Shown here: one piece after another, positions 52,161 to 60,393 of the stretch
Layout of the letters: each line of letters begins with the position of its first letter
How positions within the stretch are numbered: position 1 is the first letter of the stretch
NCBI RefSeq assembly: GCF_028553785.1
Contig: NZ_CP067136.1
Coordinates: 2,142,001 to 2,206,000, forward strand
Source of the DNA: Paracoccus fistulariae
Lineage (GTDB): Bacteria > Pseudomonadota > Alphaproteobacteria > Rhodobacterales > Rhodobacteraceae
Direction: 5' to 3'
Length of the DNA: 64,000 nucleotides
Program-made: the position numbers and the translations under genes
The notes under the pieces: model-generated
What the model saw: only the letters and a program-made list of their open reading frames with translations
What the model was told of the DNA's origin: nothing
Databases searched by the model: none

Positions 52161-52790
52161 ATGAATATCCTGTTGATCGGCGCCACCGGCATGGTGGGCA
52201 GCCGGATCCTGAACGAAGCCCTGTCGCGCGGCCATACGGTGACCGCGGCGGTCCGCGACCCCGCCAGGTTGCCGGCCCATCCGGCGGTGACGCCCGTGGC
52301 ACTGGACGTGACCTCGGCGGCTGCGGTCATCCCGCAGGCACAGGCCGACGATGTCATCATTTCGGCCGTCAGCCCGCGCAACAGCGACGATGCCGTGGCC
52401 GATGCGCTGGCCTTTACCGAGGCGCTGATCGCGGTGCAGAAAGCCACCGGGAAGCGCCTGTTGATGGTCGGCGGCGGCTCTTCGCTGAACATGCCCGATG
52501 GCAGCAGCGCGCTTGACGACGCGCCAAAGGCCATCCTGCCCGAAGCCACCGGCATGCGCCGCGCCTATGCACGGCTGGTCGATGCAGATACCGACTTCGC
52601 CGTTCTGGCGCCGGGCGGGACGATCGCACCGGGCGAACGGACCGGCAGCTTCCGCCTGTCGGGGCGCACGATGCTGACGGATGACACGGGCGCCCCAAGC
52701 CACATCAGCGCCGAGGATTTCGCCATAGCCATGCTGGATGAGGCGGAAACCCCACGCCATTTCCGCACGATCTTCAACGTGGCTTACTGA
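52161..52790 (+). CDS. NAD(P)H-binding atypical SDR protein
   Basis: A 209-residue Rossmann-fold protein of the NAD(P)-binding/NmrA-like group. GATGMVGS at residues 7-14 is the dinucleotide motif, VAALDV-type and SAVSPR segments follow, and LLMVGGGSSLNMP occupies the usual third strand. Members are flavin or quinone reductases, or redox sensors. The ATG at 52161 has AAAGGA seven bases upstream, better than the ATG two codons earlier. Second gene of the LysR-controlled pair. Confidence 0.8.
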   Translation: MNILLIGATGMVGSRILNEALSRGHTVTAAVRDPARLPAHPAVTPVALDVTSAAAVIPQAQADDVIISAVSPRNSDDAVADALAFTEALIAVQKATGKRLLMVGGGSSLNMPDGSSALDDAPKAILPEATGMRRAYARLVDADTDFAVLAPGGTIAPGERTGSFRLSGRTMLTDDTGAPSHISAEDFAIAMLDEAETPRHFRTIFNVAY

Positions 52791-52888
52791 CGGTCATCGA
52801 CCGGCGGCGCAGAAACGACCGAGTGATCGCGCGCGCCGGTTTCTGCCGTCGCGTGGCTAAGCGCGTGCTGACGGCGAAAAGATGCGGC

Positions 52889-53332
52889 CTATTCCGCAAT
52901 CGCCTTGTCCGTCAGACCATCCAGCGCCTGCGTGACCTTGGCCCGAAGCTCTTCGGTGTCGGCCAGATCATAGCGCTCGGCAAGGGAATCCGGCGTCAGA
53001 TAGCCGATGCTGGTGCCCTCTCCGTCCTGCCAGATCAGCACCTTCAGCGGCAGGTCCAGCGCGACGCGCGGATCGGCCTGCATCAGCGGGGTGCCCATCG
53101 CCGGGTTGCCAAAGATCAGCACTGTGGCGGGCTGCATCTCCAGCCCGGCCTTGGCGGCGGCGGCCTGATGATCCACACGCGCGACCAGAGAGGCGGGGCT
53201 TTCCGCGATCACCGCCTCTAGCCGGTCGGCAGTGGTGGCCACGTCATGCGGGCTGGTCTTGACCACCCATTCCTCGGCCAGGGCGGCGGTGCCGGTCAGG
53301 CAGACGGCGATCGCGGCGAAAATCCGATACAT
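52889..53332 (-). CDS. Exported DUF302 protein
   Basis: A 147-residue protein with a Sec signal peptide (YRIFAAIAVCLTGTAALA, cleavage near residue 19) followed by a DUF302 domain. VIAESPASLVARVDH, TVLIFGNPAMGTPLMQADP, LDLPLKVLIWQDGEG and a YLTPDSLAERY end are the typical landmarks. Function of the family is unknown; it may bind small ligands in the periplasm. Divergent from the flavoprotein gene, with about 150 bases between. Confidence 0.9.
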   Translation of the reverse strand: MYRIFAAIAVCLTGTAALAEEWVVKTSPHDVATTADRLEAVIAESPASLVARVDHQAAAAKAGLEMQPATVLIFGNPAMGTPLMQADPRVALDLPLKVLIWQDGEGTSIGYLTPDSLAERYDLADTEELRAKVTQALDGLTDKAIAE

Positions 53333-53482
53333 GTTCTTCCTCCTCCTTGGTCATGGCGCAGGAACGTGGCCCGCGCGGGTCGGGTTCCGGCCCACGACGG
53401 GCGCGACGGATCACCTTTGCGTTGCCAGACTTGAGCAAGCCGGGCCAGTTTGCAACAACCGGCCCAGCAGAAGGAACCCGCC

Positions 53483-54559
53483 GTGCCCTCAGAACAACCG
53501 CCGCATCTTCTGTTGCTGGGCGCGGGCCATGCCAATCTGCTGGCCACGCGGCCCTTGCGCGCGGCGCTGCCCGAAGCGCGGATCACGCTGATCGATGCGG
53601 CGCCGCATGCGACCTATTCGGGCATGTTTCCGGGCATGATCGCGGGGTATTACCGCGCCGATCAGCCACAGGTCGACCTGCGCCGCTTTGCGGATGATCA
53701 CCGGATCACCTTTCGGCAGGGCCGCATCACCGGGATTGATCCGGTCAGGCAGCGGGTGCAGCTGCTCGACGGCGAAGAAATCCCCTATGATCTGGCCGCG
53801 CTTAACCTTGGTAGTCACAGCGCCATGCCGGAAATCGCGGGCTTTGCCGAACATGCCGTGCCGATCAAGCCTCTGGACGGGTTCGCCGACAGGCTGGCCC
53901 GGACACCGGCGCGGGCCCCTGCCGCCATTATTGGCGGTGGCGTCGCGGGGGCCGAGATTGCGCTGGCCCTGCGCCAGTCCCGCCCCGTGACGCTGATCGA
54001 GGCTGGCCCGCGCATTGCGGCCAGTCTGGGCGCGCGGGCCAGAGGGTATCTGACCGCCACGCTGAGCCGGGCCGGGGTGAGCCTGCTGACCAATGCCCGC
54101 GTGGCGCGCATTGAACATGATGCGGTGATCCTGACCGATGGCGCGCGCATTGCCAGCCGGTTGACCATCGGGCTGGCGGGGGCGCGGCCGCATGAGTGGC
54201 TGGCGCGGGATCTGCCGGTCGATCAGGCGGGCTTTGTCCGCATCGGCCCGACCCTGCAGGTCGAGGGGCACGCGACCCTTCTGGCGGCAGGCGACAGCGC
54301 GGCCATGACCCATGCGCCACGTCCAAAGGTGGGCGTCTATGCCGTCCGGCAAGGGCCGGTGCTGGCGCAGAACCTGATCGCGCTGCATCGCGGGCAGACG
54401 CTGACCCGCTATGACCCGCAGCGCGACTATCTGAAGATCATCTCGCTCGGCGATGGCAGGGCGCTGGCCGAATGGCACGGGGTGACGCTGCACGGGCGCT
54501 GGCTGTGGCGCTGGAAAGATCGCATCGACCGCCGCTTTCTGCGCAGCCTGCGCGCTTAG
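53483..54559 (+). CDS. FAD-dependent pyridine nucleotide-disulfide-type oxidoreductase (GTG start)
   Basis: A 358-residue two-dinucleotide flavoprotein. The FAD-binding LLLLGAGHANLL is near residue 8-19, the NAD(P)-binding AIIGGGVAGAEIALAL near residue 140, and LLAAGDSAAM near the C-terminal FAD loop. It lacks redox cysteines and resembles type II NADH dehydrogenases and the NDH-like half that is fused to selenophosphate synthase (SelD) in some bacteria; no SelD half follows here. The GTG at 53483 has AAGGA at normal spacing; the TTG at 53450 is less likely. It converges with the EEP gene, overlapping by 4 bases. Confidence 0.82.
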   Translation: MPSEQPPHLLLLGAGHANLLATRPLRAALPEARITLIDAAPHATYSGMFPGMIAGYYRADQPQVDLRRFADDHRITFRQGRITGIDPVRQRVQLLDGEEIPYDLAALNLGSHSAMPEIAGFAEHAVPIKPLDGFADRLARTPARAPAAIIGGGVAGAEIALALRQSRPVTLIEAGPRIAASLGARARGYLTATLSRAGVSLLTNARVARIEHDAVILTDGARIASRLTIGLAGARPHEWLARDLPVDQAGFVRIGPTLQVEGHATLLAAGDSAAMTHAPRPKVGVYAVRQGPVLAQNLIALHRGQTLTRYDPQRDYLKIISLGDGRALAEWHGVTLHGRWLWRWKDRIDRRFLRSLRA

Positions 54560-55479
54560 CGGCAGTTCCCCGGATCCAGACGGATCTGGGCCAGCACCGG
54601 ATAGTGATCGGCGGGCCATGCGCCATCCGGGCGCTTTCGCAGGGCCACCGGCCTGTCGGTCAGCGTGACCGCGCAATTGACCATGACGTGATCAATGGCC
54701 CCGTAAAGGTTCAGCCCCCGATTGAAATGGAAACTGCTGCCCTTGATGGCCGTCAGCGACAGACCCGCGCGCTCCAACACCCCCACCGTCGGGCTAAGCC
54801 AAAGCGCGTTCAGATCGCCCGCCAGCACCACGGCCTCTTTGGCCGCGATCCAGGGCGCGATCCGTCGGGCAATCAGATCGACCGAGCGCATGCGGTTTTC
54901 GCCGCTGCTGAAATCCAGATGAACATTGATCACCCGCAGCGCCTGCCCGCTTTGCCGGTCGCGAAACCGCGCCCAAGAGGCAAAGGCTGGATAGGATCCG
55001 TTGAAGGTCCGCGAATAGATCACATCGGGGGTTTCTGAAAAGAAGAACCAGCCCTGATCCAAAAGCTCCAGCCGGTCACGGCGGTAAAAGATCGGCTGGG
55101 TCGAGGGGAAGCTGCGCCAATCGCCGCTGGCCGCAGCGGCAAATTCCGGCAGCGCGGCCAGCAGATCGTCGCGGGCCAGATTGATGCTGCCATCGCCGCC
55201 ATGGCGAAAGCTCTCCATCTCCTGAAAGGCGATCAGATCGGCCTGCAAATCACGCAACTGGCTGGCCATGGCACCCCGACGGCGCTGCCAGCCCGCGACG
55301 GACCAGGGATCGTCATCCGGCGCATCCAGCATGATGTAATGGCTGTTCTGCGTCACGACGCGCAGGGCACCCGGCTGTGGGTCGGGCGGCGGCGCGCCGC
55401 GCGAATTCCACAGATGCGCCAGAAGCGGCAGGGCCATCAGCGCAAGAAACAGGAACAGAAGAACAATTCGCCATCGCAT
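54556..55479 (-). CDS. Membrane-anchored endonuclease/exonuclease/phosphatase-family protein
   Basis: A 307-residue protein with one N-terminal hydrophobic helix (about residues 4-24) and then an EEP domain. VVTQNSHYI supplies the first Asn, LIAFQEME the metal Glu, VINVHLDF a catalytic His, LAGDLNALW the Asp/Asn pair, and DHYPVLAQIRL the terminal Asp-His. Such periplasmic EEP proteins act on phosphodiesters or phospholipids, or nick DNA. The ATG at 55479 starts the anchor directly. It overlaps the convergent flavoprotein gene by 4 bases. Confidence 0.85.
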   Translation of the reverse strand: MRWRIVLLFLFLALMALPLLAHLWNSRGAPPPDPQPGALRVVTQNSHYIMLDAPDDDPWSVAGWQRRRGAMASQLRDLQADLIAFQEMESFRHGGDGSINLARDDLLAALPEFAAAASGDWRSFPSTQPIFYRRDRLELLDQGWFFFSETPDVIYSRTFNGSYPAFASWARFRDRQSGQALRVINVHLDFSSGENRMRSVDLIARRIAPWIAAKEAVVLAGDLNALWLSPTVGVLERAGLSLTAIKGSSFHFNRGLNLYGAIDHVMVNCAVTLTDRPVALRKRPDGAWPADHYPVLAQIRLDPGNCR

Positions 55480-55610
55480 GAAGGCGTGATTTTCGCGGAT
55501 CACCCGGCAAGTCAAGCGGCAAGGCGCGCTTCACGAAACAGTGTCCGCGCGTAACTTTCAGCCCGCGCCGACCGTATCGTCACCAAGGACGACACCGAGG
55601 AGGACCCCAG

Positions 55611-56270
55611 ATGAAACGCCGCCTGTTCCTGGCCGCCGCTGCCACCACGCTGATGCCGCTGCGCCTTGCGGCCGCACAGGCCGTCCCGATTGCCTTTGAC
55701 GGTCGCTGGAAGGCGCTGAAATTTCCGCGCCTGACCCCGACCCGCTTTGGCTTGGGCGGCGGCACCCTGACGATCCAGGGGCAGGGCGGATCCTCACTTA
55801 TCTATCTGCCCGCGCCCGAGGCCGCGCGCGCCGCCCGCACTGCCCGCTGGTCCTGGTCTGTCAGCCGCAGCGTTCCGCCCACCGATCTGTCGCGAAAGGG
55901 CGGGGATGATCGCAATATCGCGCTGTATTTCGTCTTTATGGACCCGCAGGCGGCGGCGCGGCTGTCGCCCGATACCTCTCCCCGCAGGCTGCTGTCCAAT
56001 CGTTCGGCCCGGGTGCTGATCTATGTCTGGGGCGGCAATCACGCGGCGGGCAGCGCCATCCCCAGCCCCTATCTGGGCGGGCGCGGCGTGACCATTGCGC
56101 TGCGCCCCTCGGGGACGGGACAGGCGCAGGCGCGGGCCGATCTGGCCGTCGATTACGCCCGCGCCTTCGGTCAGGCCCCTGGCACGCTGGTCGGGCTGGC
56201 CGTTTCCGCCGATAACGACGACACGGACAGCGCCCTGCAGGCCAGCATTTCGGGCCTGACGCTTAGCTGA
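55611..56270 (+). CDS. Exported DUF3047 protein
   Basis: A 219-residue protein with an N-terminal signal peptide (KRRLFLAAAATTLMPLRLAAA; two Arg but no clear Tat consensus). The DUF3047 domain follows, with features WRWSVSRS-like WSWSVSRSVPPTDLS, DDRNIALYFVFMDP, VLIYVWGGNHAAG and VGLAVSADNDDT. Function unknown, predicted periplasmic. Its last 8 bases overlap the convergent ynjD-like ATPase gene. Confidence 0.85.
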   Translation: MKRRLFLAAAATTLMPLRLAAAQAVPIAFDGRWKALKFPRLTPTRFGLGGGTLTIQGQGGSSLIYLPAPEAARAARTARWSWSVSRSVPPTDLSRKGGDDRNIALYFVFMDPQAAARLSPDTSPRRLLSNRSARVLIYVWGGNHAAGSAIPSPYLGGRGVTIALRPSGTGQAQARADLAVDYARAFGQAPGTLVGLAVSADNDDTDSALQASISGLTLS

Positions 56271-56898
56271 GCGTCAGCACCGGCCCGCCGGCGGCCTGCG
56301 CATCGGCGCTGTCATGGGTTACCAGCAGCGCCGGGATCCGGGCGCGGGCGATGGTGTCGAAGGCAAAGCGGCGGATCGCGTCGCGCCGGTCGGGATCGAG
56401 GCCCGAAAAAGGTTCATCCAGCAGCACCGCGCGCGGCTGCGCCAGAAGCGTCCGCATCAGCGCGACCCGCGCGCGCTGACCGCCCGACAGGGTGGCGGGA
56501 TCGCGCGGGCCAAAACCCTCCATCCCCGCCTGCTCCAGCGCCTGTGCAACCGCGTCACGCCGGGCCTGCCTGCCCCGGACCCGCGCGGACAGGCCGAAGG
56601 CCAGATTATCCGCGACCGACAGATGAGGGAACAGCACCGCCTCCTGGAACATCATGCCGATACTGCGCCGTTCGGCCGGCAGGGCCAGCACGTCCTGACC
56701 GTCCAGCGTGACCCGCCCGGTGGCGCGGAAATCCGGCGGCAGGTGGCCACCAATCGCCGCCAGCAATGTCGATTTCCCGATCCCCGACGGCCCGGTGATG
56801 CTGGTGACCACGCCTGGCGCGACCTGCAATGTCAGCGGCCGGAACAGCGCCTGACCGTCCGGGGTCAGAACGCCAAGCTGGTCCAGGATCAGGGTCAT
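56263..56898 (-). CDS. ynjD: ABC transporter ATP-binding protein, YnjD-like
   Basis: A 211-residue ABC ATPase: Walker A GPSGIGKST, Q-loop MMFQEAVLFPHLSV, signature LSGGQRARVAL, Walker B AVLLDEPFSGLD, and switch His in LLVTHDSADA. It powers the two-domain permease encoded just upstream (4-base overlap). Gene order and similarity of the whole operon match E. coli ynjB-ynjC-ynjD. The substrate of that system is not known; relatives carry thiamine, iron or sulfate. Confidence 0.9.
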   Translation of the reverse strand: MTLILDQLGVLTPDGQALFRPLTLQVAPGVVTSITGPSGIGKSTLLAAIGGHLPPDFRATGRVTLDGQDVLALPAERRSIGMMFQEAVLFPHLSVADNLAFGLSARVRGRQARRDAVAQALEQAGMEGFGPRDPATLSGGQRARVALMRTLLAQPRAVLLDEPFSGLDPDRRDAIRRFAFDTIARARIPALLVTHDSADAQAAGGPVLTLS

Positions 56899-58583
56899 GC
56901 GGCTCCTTTCAGGGCGCGGCGGTTGCGATGCAGCGCGGCGGGCAGGATCAGCGCCGCCAGAAAGATCGCCCAGGGCAGCACCGCCTGCAAGACCGCATGC
57001 ACCGCCGCCACCCGCCGGTCAGAGCCCGAAGACAGGGCGACAGCCTCGGTCGTCAGCGTCTCGACCCGGCCGCCCCCCAGAAACAGCGTCGGCAGATATT
57101 GCGCCACCGAGACGGCAAAGCCCACCGCCGCGGCCGTGCAGATCGGCGCCAGCAAGACGGGCAGCTTGACCTGCCACAGCCGCCGCCACGGCCCCGCGCC
57201 AAGCGCTGCGGCGCTGCGGTCCAAGCGCGGATCCAGCGCCGACCACGGACCCGCCAGCGCGATCATCACATAGGGAAAGACGAACAGCCAATGCCCCCAG
57301 ATCACCGCGACCATGGGGGGCAGCGGCCCCAGGATCATCAGCCCGGCCAGCCCGATCAGAAAGGACAGTTGCGGCAGCAGCAGGGGAATATGGATCGCGG
57401 CGCGCAGCCAGCCCTCTTGCCCGCGCCGCCCCAGCCGGTCGCCGCTGTCCAGCCACAGGATCGCGGTCAGCAGGGCCAGCGATGTGGCAACCGCGCCGAT
57501 CAGCGCCGTCGTGGCCACCGTGCCCGACCAGCGTGCGGCATCGGCCCAGACCCGCAGCGACAGCGAGGCAGGCCACAGATCCGGCCAGCGCCAGGCAAAG
57601 CTGATCGACCAGAGGGCCAGCGCCGCGAATGCCAGCCCGGCCAGCAGCATCATCGCACCGGCCACGGCGACCGGCAGGATCAGCAGGGGGTCCGCCCAAA
57701 CCGCGCGCCGTCCTTGCCGCAGGATCGCGCGCCCGGCACCGGCCAGCAGCCGCGCCGTGCCAAGGATCAGCGCAAAGGCCGCAAGCGCCAGCGCCAGTTG
57801 CAGCAGCCCCCCGGCCGAGGCGGGCAGGATCGCCCTCAGATCCGGGTCGGCAAACATGCGGGCGACCAGCACCGCCAGCGTCGGCGGGTTCGACGGCCCC
57901 AGGATCAGCGCCATGTCCACGACCGAGATCGAGAAGGCCAGCACCACCATCACCGGCAGCCGCACCAGCGGCCAAAGCTGCGGCAGGATCAGCCACAGCC
58001 AGCAGGCCGCGCGGCCGTAACCAAGGCTTCGCCCCGCCGCCAGATGCTGCCGCAGCGGGATCTGCGTCGTCGCGCCCAGCAGCAGGAGCAGCAGGAAAGG
58101 CAGTTCCTTGACCACAAGACCAAGGATCAGCGCCAGCCCGAAGGGATCGCCCACCGTCGCCAGATCCGGCGGGCGCGCCCAGCCCACAAGCGGCGCAAGC
58201 GCGCGGGCCAGCCAGCCCGACGGCGCCAGCACAAAGGCCAGCCCGATCGCCACCGCCGCATGCGGGGCCGCCAGCAGCGGCGCCAGCAACGGTCGCAGCC
58301 GCCGCATCCGGCCGTGCAAGGTCGCCAGCACCCCGACCGCCAGCAGCAGCGACAGCGCAGTTGCCGTCAGCCCGGTCCACAGGCTGAGAACAGCGGCGCG
58401 GGCCATGCCGGGCATCGCGGCCAGATCCTGCCAGGGCTGCAGGCTTGGCCCCACGGCCCCCAGTGCCGGGAAATGCCCGAAACCGGCGCCAAGGCTATGC
58501 GCAAGGCCCAGACCGACAGGCAGGATCAACCCGCCCAGAATGACCAGCCCGGCACCTGCGCGCAAAAGCCGCGCCGATCTCAT
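56895..58583 (-). CDS. ynjC: ABC transporter permease with two fused membrane domains, YnjC-like
   Basis: A 562-residue permease with about 12 helices in two halves (about residues 1-280 and 300-562). Each half carries an EAA-type ATPase-coupling loop: GRSLGYGRAACWLWLILPQL in the first, SAAALGAGPWRRLWQVKLPVL in the second. This double layout is shared with ThiP, FbpB and E. coli YnjC. The start at 58583 overlaps the ynjB stop by 4 bases (ATGA). Confidence 0.9.
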   Translation of the reverse strand: MRSARLLRAGAGLVILGGLILPVGLGLAHSLGAGFGHFPALGAVGPSLQPWQDLAAMPGMARAAVLSLWTGLTATALSLLLAVGVLATLHGRMRRLRPLLAPLLAAPHAAVAIGLAFVLAPSGWLARALAPLVGWARPPDLATVGDPFGLALILGLVVKELPFLLLLLLGATTQIPLRQHLAAGRSLGYGRAACWLWLILPQLWPLVRLPVMVVLAFSISVVDMALILGPSNPPTLAVLVARMFADPDLRAILPASAGGLLQLALALAAFALILGTARLLAGAGRAILRQGRRAVWADPLLILPVAVAGAMMLLAGLAFAALALWSISFAWRWPDLWPASLSLRVWADAARWSGTVATTALIGAVATSLALLTAILWLDSGDRLGRRGQEGWLRAAIHIPLLLPQLSFLIGLAGLMILGPLPPMVAVIWGHWLFVFPYVMIALAGPWSALDPRLDRSAAALGAGPWRRLWQVKLPVLLAPICTAAAVGFAVSVAQYLPTLFLGGGRVETLTTEAVALSSGSDRRVAAVHAVLQAVLPWAIFLAALILPAALHRNRRALKGAA

Positions 58584-59770
58584 CTGGTATAGCGGGCCTG
58601 CCACTCGGCCGTCAGGCGTGTCATCCAATCGGCATGCGGTTCGGGCAGGACCGGCCCCAGCTGATCCAGTGCGGGCAAAGCCGGATCGCTGGGCAGTTCG
58701 GCAAAGGCGGCGCGCGCCTTGTCGTCCAGACGCGCGGGATCAAGCACGGAAAACGATCCCAGAACCTCGATATTCTGCATCCGGGCCTGGACCTCGGGAT
58801 CCAGCAGCGTATTGGCGACCACCTTGGCCCCGGCCATATTCGCGGCGTTATAGGGGATGGCCACGAAGCTGACATTGCCGATACTGCCCGCCTGCGGGAC
58901 ATGCACCCGGACGGTTTCGGGCAGCAGACCATCACGGATCGCCGCCGCGGCAGAGGCCGGATCAAAGGACATATGCACGTCGATTTCCCCATCGTTCAGC
59001 AATTGCTGTTGGACCGACTGGTTTTCGGGAAAGGACTGACCCTCGCGCCAGAGGTTCGGGCGCAAGGCGTCATACCAATCCCACAGCGGTGCGGTGGCTG
59101 CGGCAAAGCTGTCATCGGTGGGCGGCACGGACAGGTCGGTGCCCTCGGGCGCCAATTCGACCAGCGCCTGTTTCAGGAAGGTCGCGCCCATGAAATTCGC
59201 CGGATCGGGATGGGTGATGCGACCGGGGTTCGCCGCCGCGTAATCGACCCAGCCCGCCATATCGGCAGGCGGTGCGTCGATGCGGGCGCTGTCATAGTTG
59301 AAGACGAATTTCGCCAGCCGCCAGGGCGATTCCAGCCCCTCAACCGGGACGGTGAAATCGACGCTATTGGCCGATCCCGGCGACAGGTCCAGATATTCCG
59401 CATTGGGCAGATTCTGAACAAAGGGCCCGTGCAACAGGCCCTGCTGCTTCATCGCCAGGAAATTCGGCCCGTTGATCCAGATCAGATCGACCTGCCCGCC
59501 CTCATCCCGGCCTGCGGTCTTTTCGGCCAACACGCGGGCGACAGCCTCGGCCGTATCGGTCAGCTTCACATGCCGCAAGCCGACACCATAACGCTCTTGC
59601 GTGCGCTGGCCGACCCAATCCAGAAAGGCATTGGTGCGCTCATCCCCGCCCCAGGCGTGGATATGCACGGTCTGACCCTTGGCGGCGTCAAGGGTGGTCT
59701 GCCAGTCCTCGGCAAGCGCGGGGGACTGGGACAGGCCAAGGGCGAGCATGGCGGAAAGCAGGGGTTTCAT
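58580..59770 (-). CDS. ynjB: ABC transporter periplasmic binding protein, YnjB-like
   Basis: A 396-residue solute-binding protein. A signal peptide (KPLLSAMLALGLSQSPALA) is followed by a type II periplasmic-binding fold with VHIHAWGGDERTNAFLDW, VDLIWINGPNFLAMKQQGLL, THPDPANFMGATFLKQAL and VSFVAIPYNAANMAGAKVVAN. These are characteristic of E. coli YnjB. AAGGAG precedes the ATG at 59770, which overlaps the upstream CDP-alcohol transferase by 4 bases. First component of the uptake system. Confidence 0.9.
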   Translation of the reverse strand: MKPLLSAMLALGLSQSPALAEDWQTTLDAAKGQTVHIHAWGGDERTNAFLDWVGQRTQERYGVGLRHVKLTDTAEAVARVLAEKTAGRDEGGQVDLIWINGPNFLAMKQQGLLHGPFVQNLPNAEYLDLSPGSANSVDFTVPVEGLESPWRLAKFVFNYDSARIDAPPADMAGWVDYAAANPGRITHPDPANFMGATFLKQALVELAPEGTDLSVPPTDDSFAAATAPLWDWYDALRPNLWREGQSFPENQSVQQQLLNDGEIDVHMSFDPASAAAAIRDGLLPETVRVHVPQAGSIGNVSFVAIPYNAANMAGAKVVANTLLDPEVQARMQNIEVLGSFSVLDPARLDDKARAAFAELPSDPALPALDQLGPVLPEPHADWMTRLTAEWQARYTR

Positions 59771-60393
59771 CGGGTCTCCTTCAAGGGTCGGCGGAAGGCT
59801 GTCCAGCCCATGCGCCAGCGCAACAGTGTGGTCACCGCGCAGGCTGCGGCAAAGATCCAGGCAAGGATCGGGAACAGATCGGGCAACAGGCACATCAGCA
59901 GAAAGGTCACGATGGTCTCGAACCCCTCCGTCAGCCCGCCCAGATAATAGATGCCCTTTTGCGGGAATGCCTCTGCCGTCTCGCCCCGGCGGGCGGCGAT
60001 GGCGGCAAAGGCCAGAAAGGAAGAGCCTGTGCCGACGAAAGCCGCGATCAGTACGGCGGCGGGCAGCGCATTCGCCGCCGGATCGTGAAAGGCAAAACCC
60101 AGCGGCACCAGCGCGTAGAAGACGAAATCCAGCGCGATATCCAGAAAGGCACCGCGATCCGTGGGACCGACGCGACGCGCCACGGCACCATCCAGCCCAT
60201 CCATGAAACGGTTCAGCAGGATCAGCAGCAGCGCCAGCCAGAACCAGCCCAGTGCCAGTGCCGGGATGGCCAGGATGCCGATCGCGAACCCTGCCACACT
60301 GATCGAATCCGCGCTGACGCCACGATCTGCCAGCACCGTCGCCAGGGGGCGCATCGCCGCGCGTTGCAGCGGAAGAAGCCGGGCGTCGATCAT
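59767..60393 (-). CDS. ynjF: CDP-alcohol phosphatidyltransferase, YnjF-like
   Basis: A 208-residue membrane enzyme with about six helices. The CDP-alcohol transferase motif is in MDGLDGAVARRVGPTDRGAF plus LDIALD, complete with all Asp ligands. GTGSSFLAFAAIAA and KGIYYLGGLTEG match E. coli YnjF closely. It would attach an alcohol headgroup or inositol-like group to a CDP-lipid; the acceptor is unknown. The ATG at 60393 has GGAGG five bases upstream and overlaps the reductase stop (ATGA). Confidence 0.9.
   Translation of the reverse strand: MIDARLLPLQRAAMRPLATVLADRGVSADSISVAGFAIGILAIPALALGWFWLALLLILLNRFMDGLDGAVARRVGPTDRGAFLDIALDFVFYALVPLGFAFHDPAANALPAAVLIAAFVGTGSSFLAFAAIAARRGETAEAFPQKGIYYLGGLTEGFETIVTFLLMCLLPDLFPILAWIFAAACAVTTLLRWRMGWTAFRRPLKETR

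Noticed and set aside
56829..58592. 587-codon frame antisense to the ynjC-like permease
   Set aside because: Almost only Arg, Gln, Pro, Gly and His; a mirror of the hydrophobic permease codons.
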